Part shown: positions 10,660 through 20,107 of the stretch, piece after piece
Layout: every line of letters begins with the position of its first letter
How positions within the stretch are numbered: the first letter of the stretch is position 1
Source: Undaria pinnatifida
Taxonomy: Eukaryota; Sar; Phaeophyceae; Laminariales; Alariaceae
DNA length: 64,000 nucleotides
NCBI GenBank assembly: GCA_012845835.1
Contig: JABAKD010000019.1
Location: 6,371,494-6,435,493, forward strand
Direction of reading: 5' to 3'
Made by a program: the position numbers and the translations under genes
Notes under the pieces: generated by a model
The model's database searches: none
Told to the model about the DNA's origin: nothing
The model's input: the letters and a program-made list of their open reading frames with translations, nothing else

Positions 10660-11180
10660 AGTACGATGCAAGGGTCCACAGCTTGGATTCATTTCGGCAG
10701 CTTGCGCCGCTGGCGTAGCAACGGGGAACGCCGAGAGGGACCAACTCGCGCTGTTGCTACCACGGGAACTGAAGGTTGCGCCGGCTAGCGCTGGATTCCG
10801 AATAGAATGGAGTTAATTTGACACACGACATGTACGAAAATACGCGGAAGTGTGGTGAGTTTAAGCTTTTATGTTTTTCCCGTCCGCCGGAGGTCATCTA
10901 TACAAGGTTCCATTTCGGGCGGTGGTTGGCTTGAAATCCCGGGTAGGGTCGGGAATTGAAAAGGAAGAACACGGGGTGTTTCGTGTAAGCTACCTGGTAT
11001 GAAAGCAGGTCTGTCTAAACATCCAACGAAAAGCTCTTGAAAAACTAGATAAAAGTTGTAATGCCCACCCCGCAAGTACCTGGGCAAGCAACACCGACCA
11101 TCCCTAACGAGTTCACGGTTTGGTTTTGTGTGATTTTTTGCATCCACTGCTGCACGCGGCATCATGAGCATGGCTTTTTA
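10660..11180. other. No gene seen
   Basis: Unique-looking sequence with only short unsupported frames. One copy of the enriched TACCTGGTA motif lies at 10991-10999. Confidence 0.4.
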
Positions 11181-11184
11181 TGGG

Positions 11185-11395
11185 TCGGATCACTGCTCGC
11201 GGGACGGGCCGGGTCAGGGTGGCCCGACCCGACCCGGCTGGTGATATTTCCAACACCTCCTGACCCGACCTGACTCGGCCCGTGAGATTTTCGAACACGT
11301 CCTGACCCGACCCGACCTGACCCGACCCGGCCGGCAAGATTTTGAAAGCATCCTGACCCGACCCGCGGGTCAGATCTTGACCCGCGAAAAGCCCT
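11185..11395. repeat. GGGTC/GACCC tandem repeat
   Basis: Dense CCTGACCCGACCCGAC-type pentamers in three blocks separated by related spacers (GATATTTCCAACACCTC, GAGATTTTCGAACACGTC, AAGATTTTGAAAGCATC). This suggests a higher-order unit of about 60 bp. Frames across it are low-complexity artefacts. Confidence 0.85.
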
Positions 11396-11399
11396 GCCT

Positions 11400-12150
11400 A
11401 TTACCATGGTAGGTTGTTACCTTTTTTTTATTCATGCGACGGGCGGTTGGGGTGCGCGACTCCCCCCCAAAAATCTGAAACTCCTCACACGAGAGGAGAG
11501 GACCTCTTGTACCTCTCACCCTACAGCTGGGTTTTGGCCAGCACCTGCTACCCGATGAAACAAGCGACACAAGCTGCGACAGTAAGCGCACCGTTCTGTT
11601 TTCCGAGATCTCAGAAAACTGATGCGGAGAAAAAAATGAAGAGTGCACCGAGAAGTCGACCCCGGTAGGAGTGCTACCGTTCACCGCCAGAGGATCGTGA
11701 CCCCCCGTCTCTCCCCCGGATACGGAGTGCTCTGACTGTTGGACTATGGCGGCTCAGTGCGACAGACTGAGGAGATGACAAAGGCTCAGAGACAGGGCGA
11801 AGAGCAGAAGCGCCAGGGACAGATGAGAAGAGACGGGAGTGCGGGAGCAATCCCTGCTGTCGCTTTTCGTGACTCAAGCCAAGGACGGGCCACCAGAGTC
11901 TTAGAGGAATCTGCTCTGACAATCCGCCGAGCGGACAATCCGCCGAGCGGTGAGATGTGGAAGCCTGGAGGGCGAGACAAGGATGAGCCAGTCTCCTGAC
12001 GTTCCCCAGGAACAGCTCCCGAAATGAAGATGACGCTTGGGGTTTCGACTGATGCAGTAGGCGTGTTGATTCTGGGGAAATGGTATCCACGCCCTCGATG
12101 AGATCAAAAAAAAAACATGACCGAAGACATACAACGAAAAATATAGCAGG
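11400..12150. other. No gene assigned
   Basis: It contains a 17-bp direct repeat (CAATCCGCCGAGCGG at about 11920-11950) and overlapping frames of up to 162 codons on the - strand without recognisable domains. The 5' part (11460-11520) has weak resemblance to family A flanks. Confidence 0.4.
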
Positions 12151-12300
12151 AAAACAAGGCAATTTCCGACGATTTTTTTTGTTTAAGGAGCCCCCCCCCC
12201 CCGCCTGCCATTCAGAAAACGTTCTCAGCCTAAAAAAAGTACGTTTTCAGCCGGAAAAAGGTATGCCTCTCTATCGTAGGACATGGCTTTCATGCGGAAT
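12150..12300 (+). repeat. Dispersed repeat family A, partial copy
   Basis: It carries the family core (on consensus GGGTTAAGGAGCCCCGTCAT): TTTCCGACGATTTTTT, TTAAGGAGCC with a C-run, CATTCAGAAAACGTT, then GGTATGCCTCTCTATCGTAG. Better preserved copies are at 14903-15190, 52590-52860 and 54530-54770. Confidence 0.75.
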
Positions 12301-12322
12301 GATATGAAAACGTCACATACAG

Positions 12323-12506
12323 GTGTATATAAGCCTTGCACCCCTCCCCAAAGTATTGTGTTTTTTAACGCACACCCTGATCCCACTCTGTGATTTTCGG
12401 GCTAGGTTAGGCCTTAGGCTTCTGGTGGGGTTGGGACCTGGTACCAGGTATGTCGGTATACTACTAGTATTTTTTTAAGTAGGGGTGCACGGCTTATATG
12501 CACCCC
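12323..12506. mobile_element. Short TIR element (MITE-like), about 185 bp
   Basis: The ends are inverted repeats of about 24 bp: TATATAAGCCTTGCACCCCT on the left, and on the right GGGGTGCACGGCTTATATG, whose complement reads CATATAAGCCGTGCACCCC. The interior has no coding frame. The right end also forms a perfect 9-bp hairpin, AGGGGTGCA/TGCACCCCT. No target duplication could be fixed with confidence. Confidence 0.65.
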
Positions 12507-12589
12507 TAGGGGTACGTGTAATTTTTTTTGGCGAGTCCTGTTGGAAAGCGCAAATGGTGTATCATCGATGTTGGATGGCTTCTTCGGAT

Positions 12590-12830
12590 AACAGCACGGG
12601 TTTTATGGTTTCCGTGCAGAGAATGGAAGACTGAACTCAACGTCTTCGCATCACCCTGGTACTAGCTATTAATAGTACTAAGAGGAGTCACCGACCTCAT
12701 ATCCTACGTAAGGACATAGCCCGCCCCATCCGGTTACATGCGTGATCGGAGTATCACACGCAGCTTGTAACAGATTAACTTTGACGAAACCCTCGATCTT
12801 AGGACTGGAATATACGAAGTGTATATATTT
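12590..12830 (+). repeat. Dispersed repeat family B, copy 2
   Basis: Same order of blocks as the copy at 3548: GGGTTTTATGGTTTCCGTGC, CATCACCCTGGT, GGAGTCACCGACCTCATATCC, GTGATCGGAGTATCACACGC, AGCTTGTAACAG and ACGAAACCCTCGATCTTAGG. It is more diverged. Confidence 0.75.
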
Positions 12831-12974
12831 TTTAAATATTTAAGACAAGATATTATTCCATCCACATTGGAGAGCTCTGTTCAGATCGAGAGCCTCTCGC
12901 CAGCCTCAAAACATTTTGGCCAAAACCTGCTGTGATAGACCCCTACCGATCGTAGCACATATCGCTATTGCTGT

Positions 12975-13135
12975 ACAATAGGGGTCCCCCAATAGTGCGG
13001 TCTAAATAGTGCGGTATCCCTATATAAGGCGTTCACAATCGCTTGGCACGACCGAGGAGTTGAACCCATAACCTTAGATGAATAAGGCGGCATCCCTATA
13101 TAAGGCGATCACATTGCTCTTCTGCTGGCACACGA
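12975..13135 (+). mobile_element. Repeat family L, copy 2
   Basis: It begins AGGGGTCCCCCAATAGTGCG and shares TATCCCTATATAAGGCG, AATCGCTTGGCACGA and GATGAATAAGGCGGC with the inverted copy at 6965-7150. On the - strand it contains a tRNA-like stretch (a CCTTA..TAAGG stem-loop, then GGGTTCAACTCC like a T arm) without a complete cloverleaf. It lies just upstream of the CMC2-like exon. Confidence 0.65.
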
Positions 13136-13377
13136 CTGCCTTACTGGCTGATCCCCACGGTGATCTTATCGTTTTTGTTTTTCGTCGTGTTTTCCATCTC
13201 ATGCCCCCAAAGGACTCGTGACGAAAAACCGATGCTTGACTTTGTTCTTGTTTTAATTCCCTCGTGTCGACTCCCACCGCGTCTCCTTTGTCCACCGTGT
13301 CCTCGCACCACGCGCGGTTCGCCCACTGGTCCGTTCTGTTCTGTTCTGATCCCCCCGCCCCACGGAAATGAAAGCAG

Positions 13378-16050
13378 GAAGTGAAGGTGCTGATGGCGTG
13401 CCACGAGGAAAACCCATACGGAAAATTCTTCGGGGCTTGCAACGAACTAAAGCTCGCTCTGGACAAGTGCTTCGCGGTAAGAAAGCCTCCGCCCGCCCGC
13501 CCGCCCCCATCTCCCCCGCCCTCCCCTCTCTTCCCCCCTCCCCGCCCCCCGCCCCCGCGCCCCACCCCCAATCACCTCCCCACCTCCCTCTCTTCCCCCA
13601 CTTCACCCCCCCCCGCCCCGCCCTGCCCCTGTTTGTTAATCATCGGTACCATATCGCAATGGCGTCGCGGGCGCAATACTCGTATATGCATAGACGTACA
13701 TGGTACAATATATGTACCTGTACTATTTCCGCAAAGTCGAGGGACGTATTACGTAGGGATAGCATATGTCAGGTATTGTGTAAGCTTCGAAGCATGTATT
13801 GTGTGCATAATGTTTACGACTTGAAACGGTTGTTTTGTAATTTGGGCGCCGGAGATGTTGGGTTTTTTTTTTTTTTTCGAGCGAATGATTCGAGTTACTA
13901 ATTTACACCGGCGCCTATGTGTATGGGAACTCGTTTTGAGCCCAGCTGGGCGAAGCTATTGCATTTTCCTGTCACGAGCAACGTCTCGGGCTTGCTAAAC
14001 TTGCACCGCCGCTTATAGCATCAAAGGGGGTGAAGTTAGTGCATTTTTTTTTTTTCCGTTACGAGCGGTTGACGCGTGTGCTACGATCGAGAAAGCACTT
14101 TTCGGACTTTTTTTTTTTTTCTCAACCCAGAATCGTGGAAATTTCCGTGTAATTTTTGGCCAAAAAAGAAAAATGTGTTTTTTGTATTACACCTAGGCCA
14201 TACCCGGTATGTGTGTATTTATTAAAAATATTTGTTCATCGGGCTGATTGAATTTTGAGGGGGGGGTTGCTGATTGAATTTTGAGAGGGTTTTCTTTTTC
14301 CCCAAAAATCATTCCTTGGGTTGATAAGAAAGGCATGGCATAGAGGTCCTCATGCGAGGAGTGGTATTAAGAAAGGTACGGTGTGTGGATACCAGTCTCT
14401 ATTCCCTAGATTGTACGGCCTCCTTATCACTATAATCCTTCAAGATCATCCTGGCTCCTCGAGGCGGACTCTGAGGTGTTTCCTCAGATCGTTGACCCTC
14501 GAGCGTGCGGTTACGCGTACAACCCACGTCGGTGTGTCTCCACACCTCCATCTGAGAAATAGAAACCTGCGAAGGGACTACCGTCCCACAATTGGCGTCG
14601 TCGGCAGTGAAGGTCGGTCGGAGCTAAGCAACCCGACCGAAGAGAGCGAGTAAGCTTTATTTGAAGAAACCCTGCACGTTTGTCCCGCTTGCCCATATGG
14701 CAGACGGGACAGACCTCCCTGGCTGGTCCCGGGGATGGTCGCACGGACCCGAACACCCTTCCCCCTCGTCGGGAGGGAGGTAGCCTTGGCGTCCCACAGG
14801 TGCACCTTTATGGTAGAATGTGTCGATTCGAGGTGTTAATTCCCACCACCGCCGCCGCCTCAGACGCGCGCGACGATAGAGGTTCGCCACGTTTTTTCTG
14901 AGGTTTTTCCTCGCTTTAAGAGGTTAAGACACGATACACATGTCTTTCTTGACCCAAAAAACTCAATTTTGGAGAAACATAATAAAACTGCTGACCCGGA
15001 TGAAAAATCCTCTGGCCTCGGTACACACAACGAAAATCATGCAAAAAAAATTGTCGTATTATTTATTTATTTTCCGACGTTTTTGGGTTAAGGAGCGAGC
15101 CCCGTCATTCAGAAAACAATTTTCGCCAAAAAAAGGTATACCTCTGTCGTATTAGCACGCGTCCTCAAGTGTAGAGGCTCCTTTTTTGAGCTGGGTGAAT
15201 CCAGAGGTCCTCCGAGCTGGGCCAGCGACAGAGCGCACAATCAATCGCGTATGATACATGTATCGTCAATCGCTGGGAGTTAGGGCTCGAAATTTTAAAT
15301 CTTAGAAGGGCTGACTGACCTTGGCACCTTGGTGTACACGCAACGAAACATATCACGTTTTCGTAATCCGACTCGATGCCGCGGAGATATGCGTGAATTA
15401 CTCAGAATTGTAGCTGGAACCAATATTTTTGTTTTTCCCCCCGACGTGTTGATAATACAATCGATACTAACAGTATGTCAGCGCCAAAAAACTCTCCGTT
15501 CTCGATTAAGGTGAAACTGAGTGTAGAGATCACTGAGGACATAAGGGAGAAGATCGACGTCTGTTTCATTGCGCAGTTCGTCGACCGTCACGAGATACGG
15601 CTGACACAAGACGCCATACGTAATACAAGTACAACGAGAAAAATCGCTTTTTACTGCGATGCAGCGCTCATTTTTTTTCAGCGATTTTCAGTCGGGAATT
15701 TTAACGCCATATTCGTGACGCCCGTGCGAAATTATGTCGCTCCTGGCTTTTTTATTTTTTATTATTATAGATGAGTTTCAGTCGTGTATCTATCTTTTTG
15801 GGTTGCATATCGGTTATATCTCTTGAAAGAAACAACAAACTGAAAAAAAAACGGAAAGAAATGCCGTCTCGGTTGGTGCACGAACATCACTACCTGGTTT
15901 TTTTTTCAAAGTTCAAAAGCGTAAGTAAGTTGGACGCTGCGTAGCCGATCTCCCGTTCAGCAGGGTCTTGGCTAGCCCAGCTCGTATTTACAATCTAAAG
16001 CCGGACATAGGCGCCATTTGACCGAAAACAATAACAACAACAGCAACAGC

Positions 16051-16120
<70 letters not shown>

Positions 16121-17000
16121 GCAACAACTGGGTGAAGCCAAAGATCCTATTGGAAATCTGAAGCCGGAGATCTGCGTGTTCAACCGAAAATCTCCGAAAA
16201 CACATGCAGATGTGTTCATTCTATGCCTTCCACAAATAATGCCGGTCGCCCCGCGGTGGTGTAGTGATTAACCTCGAACACTACGTACTACGGTTAGAGT
16301 CAGGGGTCCAAATCTCGGAGTGGACTTTGTTTTTTTGCAGAAACACAAACGACCCAGAGCGCTCCCTAGCGTGGGTGAGCAAGAAAGTGCCGAATTATTA
16401 TCGCAATTCAACTGAGGGCGCGTACCGTGGCGAGGAAGGGGGCGTAGAGCCTGCTTAGTTAGTGGACCCCGGGTCTGAGTCTGAGTTAGGTCTTGGGAGG
16501 TAGAAGGACAAAGAAGAAGGGCGAAGATGATAGATGGGATGAGCAAAAAGAAAAGAAGGAAACACGTTGACGAAAGATATACCCTGGTGTGCAAGTAGCC
16601 ACCAGCGCAGCGAGTGCTGTTTGTCTTATTCGTTTTCGTCAACCCCCCCCCCCCCCCTTCCCCGCCCCCCGCCCCCCGCAGCCCACAAGTGTTTATGCTT
16701 GTTTAGGCGTTTTCAGTTCGATTTTGTCATTTTGTTACGATGGACAGCTGGAGGAGGACCTGAAGCGTCAACAGCTCTCCCCCCCCCCCCGGTCCAACAC
16801 AGGCATGATCATGCTCGCTTTTTTTTCGTTTCATTGCCCCTTTTTCTGTGTGTTTTTTTTCAACGATTGTACAGATGGAAAAGGAGCAAAAGCGTAAGCA
16901 GAACATGGCGAAAGCCCGACAATTCGACGCAGGGTACCAGAAAGAGCTCGAGCTGAGAAGGAAGGAGCTCGAAGAAGAGGAGCGGGAGGCGCGGCGGTAG
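13378..17000 (+). CDS. CMC2: CMC2-like twin-CX9C mitochondrial protein (5' exon missing)
   Basis: Exons are 13378-13476 and 16875-17000, joined in phase 0; the 3.4-kb intron starts GTAAGA and ends ACAG. The first exon gives 33 residues, the second 41 and a TAG stop. The core VLMACHEENPYGKFFGACNE followed by LKLALDKCF is typical of the CMC2 family of small CHCH proteins, which act in cytochrome c oxidase biogenesis in the mitochondrial intermembrane space. The second CX9C (C-NELKLALDK-C) is complete. The first pair has only its second cysteine, so its partner should be the third-last residue of an upstream exon if phase is kept. The acceptor CAG at 13375-13377 is preceded by an in-frame TGA, which supports an exon edge. 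The C-terminus (EKEQKRKQNMAKARQFD, then ELEEEEREARR) is a charged helix. I could not find the first exon. Confidence 0.85.
14903..15190 (+). mobile_element. Dispersed repeat family A, long copy
   Basis: It runs from GAGGTTTTTCCTCGCTTTAA through CTGACCCGGATGAAAAATCC, GGCCTCGGTACACACAACG, AATCATGCAAAAAAAATTG, TTCCGACGTTTTTGGGTTAAG, CCCCGTCATTCAGAAAAC and GGTATACCTCTGTCGTATTA to a final GCACGCGTCCTCAAG. The same order occurs at 52590-52860 and 54530-54770 (+) and reversed at 50990-51260, 54150-54420 and partly 46120-46420. No coding capacity is visible; it is probably a non-autonomous element. Confidence 0.75.
16030..16120. repeat. (CAA)n microsatellite
   Basis: About 30 CAA units with two CAG interruptions near the edges, inside the CMC2-like intron. 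Poly-Leu, poly-Cys and similar frames here are artefacts. Confidence 0.95.
16243..16560 (+). mobile_element. tRNA-derived SINE, copy 2 (intronic)
   Basis: It begins GGTCGCCCCGCGGTGGTGTA, with box A-like GGTGGTGTAGTGATTA, then AACCTCGAACACTACGTAC, and box B-like GGGGTCCAAATCTC. The body has AAGAAAGTGCCGAATTATTA and the tail GTAGAGCCTGCTTAG, GACCCCGGGTCTGAGT and GCGAAGATGATAGATGGGAT, ending A-rich. It lies in sense orientation in the CMC2-like intron. Confidence 0.85.
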
Positions 17001-17017
17001 CGGGGGTATATGCTCTA

Positions 17018-17256
17018 GTGCACTCTTGGGGGGGGGGGAGGACGGGCCATGCTACCCGGGACGGGCCATGCTACCCGGGACGGGTCATGCTACCCGGGGC
17101 GGGTCATGCTACCCGGGACGGCTCATGCTACCCGGGACGGCTCATGCTACCCGGGACGGCTCATGCTACCCGGGACGGCTCATGCTACCCGGGACGGGCC
17201 ATGCTATCCGGGACGGGCCATGCTACCCGGGACGGGCCAAACTACTCGGGGAGAAG
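17018..17256 (+). repeat. 19-bp minisatellite, array 1
   Basis: About 11 units of ACGGGCCATGCTACCCGGG with GGGTC and GGCTC variants. Because 19 is not a multiple of 3, all three + frames translate as a rotating MLPGTGHATRDG/CYPGR pattern; these are not proteins. It starts 18 bases after the stop codon of the CMC2-like gene and may lie in its 3' UTR. Confidence 0.95.
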
Positions 17257-17524
17257 GGCCGTGTTGCCTGCGATGGGAAACCCCTACAGTATAACTCACT
17301 CCCTGAGATGAGGTTCCGTATATCACGCCAACATAACACCCCCCGGGAGGGATTTGAATATACCGCGCCAAGTAACTCACCCCTTTGGAGGTAATTTTTC
17401 CCGTAGTATCAACTTGGTAAGACAACACACCCGCTGGGGTGAAGACTCCGGACAGCGAGAGGTACACGCTGTAGTGCACACTCGGGGGCGGGGGTATGAT
17501 ATTCGTTCCATGCATGGCCGTAGT

Positions 17525-17575
17525 TGTATGACCATAGACCCTCGCATCCCTACAACGTCGGGATGGAGCGTTGGG
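17525..17575. repeat. Fragment of repeat family H
   Basis: AGACCCTCGCATCCCTACAA followed by CGGGATGGAGCG matches, reversed, the GGGATGCGAGGGTCTACGGT block at 45280-45300, and also 43650-43670 and 55485-55520. Confidence 0.6.
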
Positions 17576-17589
17576 GGGGGGGGGTGAGG

Positions 17590-17885
17590 ACGGGCCATGT
17601 TACCTGCCCAGGACGGGCCATGCTACCCGGGACGTGTTATGCTACCCGGGACGTGCTATTCTGCCCGGGACGGGCCATGCTACCCGGGACATGCCGTGCT
17701 AACTGCAACGGACCATGCTACCCGCAACAGGCCATGCTACCCGAGACGGGCCATGCTACCCGGGACGGGCCATGCTACCTGGGACGGGCCATGCTACCCG
17801 ACACGGACCATTCTACCAGGAATGGGTCATGCTACACGGGACGGGCCATGCCACCCGCGACGAGCCATGCTACCAGGGGAGGGAG
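17590..17885 (+). repeat. 19-bp minisatellite, array 2
   Basis: About 14 more degenerate units of the same ACGGGCCATGCTACCCGGG repeat. A 330-bp spacer separates the arrays and itself repeats the leading edge: GTGCACTC followed by a poly-G run and GAGGACGGGCC occurs before both arrays. Confidence 0.95.
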
Positions 17886-17975
17886 CGTGATGCCCGCGAT
17901 AGGAAGCACCTACCGTATTTCGCCCTGGGCAGAAATATAGGAACCGTTAGAATATTTATATGAAGGCCAAACGAT

Positions 17976-18056
17976 CCTTACGTTTCCGGGGACTTGAGCT
18001 GAGAAGGACGGAGCTTGAGGAGGAACGATGGGAGAGGCGGCGGTCGCGGGGATAAT
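17976..18056 (+). pseudogene. Duplicated, broken copy of the CMC2-like last exon
   Basis: CTTGAGCTGAGAAGGACGGAG, GAGGAGGAACGATGGGAGAGG and CGGCGGTCGCGGGGATAATA match the end of the CMC2-like last exon (about 16950-17012) with several substitutions. The reading frame gives ELRRTELEEERWERRRSRG and then a stop, so only the last 20 or so codons are represented. The original stop TAG reads as TCG here. It lies just downstream of minisatellite array 2, which suggests one segmental duplication copied the exon end plus the minisatellite. Confidence 0.75.
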
Positions 18057-18571
18057 ATTTGATTGTTTAGTATAATATGTTCTTCTCTTGGTGTGGGGTC
18101 CTCTCGGCTTTTGGGTGCGAATGACGCAACATATTGTAGTACAGTGTGTAACTTATACCTGGTACGATACGTACGTACGCACGCACGTATGCTGATTTCT
18201 TAGTTTTGCCCTGAATGATGACCATCAAAATTGCTATCGACAGCTTTTAATGGTGAGTACCTGGTGCCTGGTGTATCACGGGACGTCAGTGTGGCTGTGT
18301 AGTGAGAAAGCTGTTTTTTTGTCTTTTGAACTGCCTTTGGGTCCATATCGGTGGGCGGGTGGGTGGATGCGTAGATGAGTGGATGGTTGCTTGTCGCTAT
18401 GGTTGTTTGTTTTTTGCTCCTGAAGACGGGTTGAAAAAAATTGCAAAAATCTTAAACTCTCTTCCGCAGCCGAATACGTCCTGTGTCGATTTTACTCCGT
18501 TGCTGCCGTATCATTAGGTGGTGAAATGACGCGCTGGCGCACGCACATGTTGGTCAGATTTGTGCGCAGCA

Positions 18572-18706
18572 CACCATTTGGTTGAGGCTAATGTGCCGCC
18601 GGCCTGCCGTGCATCTGTTCTGGAGCTCCGGACTGCAGTACACCATCCGGTTGAGGAGGATGTGCCGCCGGCCTGCCGTATATCTGTTCTTGAGCCCGGG
18701 ACCATT
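18572..18706. repeat. 69-bp tandem duplication
   Basis: CACCAT starts at 18572 and 18641. Both units contain GGTTGAGG, ATGTGCCGCCGGCCTGCCGT and ATCTGTTCT. The 69-bp period (23 codons) keeps frame on both strands, but no gene is evident. Confidence 0.8.
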
Positions 18707-19335
18707 TTTTACTGTAGCTACCAGGCGGAGGGGGTGGATTTTTTTTTTTTTTTTTTTCGGGGGGGGGTCAGTTTTGCCGCAGGCGAAAGCATGTTTTGCA
18801 CCTTTCAATGTGTTTTTTTGATACTTTTGTTTCTTTTCTGGCACATTTTTTTCTTTCTTCTCTTTGGAATTTACCGGTAACTCATGAATAATCGTTGCCG
18901 GTTTTGTTCCAGATGACGAAACAAGCCTCGAAAAACTAAACTCGAAAATATGGAACCAAAAAACAAGTAGTCTACTATTTTTGAGGATTTTTTTGTTTTG
19001 ATGTTTTTTATATGTATGTTTTATTGCGCCTGACATCCGACAATTGAATGTGCGGCATGAGCCTTGAGCAACATCGATCACCTATATATATTAATGATAA
19101 GACATCCCCACCAAGTAGAAGAAGAAAACCAAGGTGTATTATTATGTCGGTGGTGTGAATTTTGTGCTCTTGTTTTTTTTGCCCTACGCTATACTGTGCA
19201 TGAGATTCCGAGCCAGCCCCGACGTTAACCTTACCTTATAGTCGGGAGTAAAAGGTGCGGATAATAAGTCGCTCAGCAGTTTTGAGCAATGTGATTTAAG
19301 CGTGTGTACATCTCCAAACTTTTTATCCGAGACCC
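18700..19335. other. No gene seen
   Basis: T-rich and G-run sequence; long frames on the - strand cross the T-rich tract and look spurious. Confidence 0.4.
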
Positions 19336-19343
19336 TGCTTCTG

Positions 19344-19597
19344 CGATAGCCCCCGCCCAAACCAGCTGTTTTCTTTAACGAACGTTTCATGTGGCTGCTC
19401 GACATGAGAAAGGTTGCTATTAAATCAGGTCTTCATATGTTTTCTTGTTTGCAAAAGGAGTCATCGAACGATGACGTCGGGGTTGGCAAGGGGCACCGTA
19501 TTTCAGGAGGTACGGCCGGGAGCTGGGTTCAAAACCGGCGATTTCGGTGAAGAAAACGCTGAGGGGGCTATCGTAAAAAGCCTCTCGACGTCGGACA
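19344..19597 (+). mobile_element. MITE family C, copy 1, with 12-bp TIRs
   Basis: The left end GCGATAGCCCCCGCCC and right end GAGGGGGCTATCGTAA are inverted copies of ACGATAGCCCCC. Between them: CTTTAACGAACGTTTCATG, GCTGCTCGACATGAG, TCTTGTTTGCAAAAGGA, GAACGATGACGTCGGGGTTG, GGCAAGGGGCACCGTATTTC, GGTACGGCCGGGAGCTGG and AAAACCGGCGATTTCGGTG. Further copies at 52938-53700, 56243-56485 and 57393-57700. No transposase frame; non-autonomous. Confidence 0.85.
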
Positions 19598-19599
19598 AC

Positions 19600-20095
19600 G
19601 CATTGATAAAAAAATCATCTAGACTAATCTAGATCCTAAATCGTCTAGAAGCTCTATCTGTTATTGTCATGATAGTTACATGATGTTGTGCAGAATCTAT
19701 GCAGTATAGATCAACGGATCATACGGCTCCCATCATGCGACATGATCTATAGGCGATGTAGGGATCACATAGACCCGGGATCTGTCTTTCCCGGAAAGGC
19801 GCAAATCCTCAACGGGGACCTGATCTGTTCGAGTGCCAAAAAATTACCGGACCCTCTACGTGGCTACGAGTATATCGGTCTTTGGCAACCCATCGGGGGG
19901 GGGGGCCCTGGAGCCCCCCCTCAAAAACTCCCGCATGTGGTAAGCGCAACACGGGGTACCCGCCTAGACATACTCCTGCTCGGTTGTAGAGGGTAAGAGA
20001 GTAGAGAGTACGAGGCACGTTTCTGAGATACGTGTATGCGTGTGCGTCCAAAACAGTACCGCCCGGCGGGCCCTAAGGCGGCGGTGGCTCCCGGC
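19600..20095. other. No gene seen
   Basis: Contains short CTAGAT/ATCTAG-type palindromes at 19617-19645 and a poly-G/poly-C inverted pair at about 19892-19920. No coding or RNA feature. Confidence 0.4.
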
Positions 20096-20107
20096 GCCCC
20101 TTCGAGC

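Larger units (their letters stand above)
7840..10660 (+). repeat. Tandem array of a roughly 220-bp unit (family J), broken by SINEs
   Basis: About eight diverged copies (starting near 7845, 8040, 8595, 9070, 9610, 9840, 10315 and 10430) repeat the same order of blocks: CCGACCATTTTTGCTRCCTT, a GCGGAGCGT..CATTTTGTTG block, CAGCAGGTYACAGCAGTAGG, TACCATGCCGAGTTTGGGG, CCTTTGTGGCAACAAGTG, and GAGCACTCGTACACAGT ending in CAGTACTCATCGTTT. SINE copies split it at 9248-9575 and about 10010-10300. No conserved frame runs through the units, so I treat it as a satellite-like array. Confidence 0.8.
13477..16874 (+). other. Intron of the CMC2-like gene
   Basis: Donor GTAAGA and acceptor TTGTACAG. It opens with a C-rich tract (13485-13630), then unique AT-rich sequence with T-runs at 13862, 14045 and 14107. 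Further in are a family A copy (14903-15190), a 99-codon frame at 15475-15774 (starts MSAPKNSPFSIKV, ordinary composition, no family recognised, probably chance), a CAA microsatellite and a SINE. The tract before the acceptor is pyrimidine-rich. Confidence 0.8.

Noticed and set aside
17026-17394. 122-codon frame of MLPGTGHATRDG-type repeats
   Set aside because: A rotation of the 19-bp minisatellite, present in all three frames.
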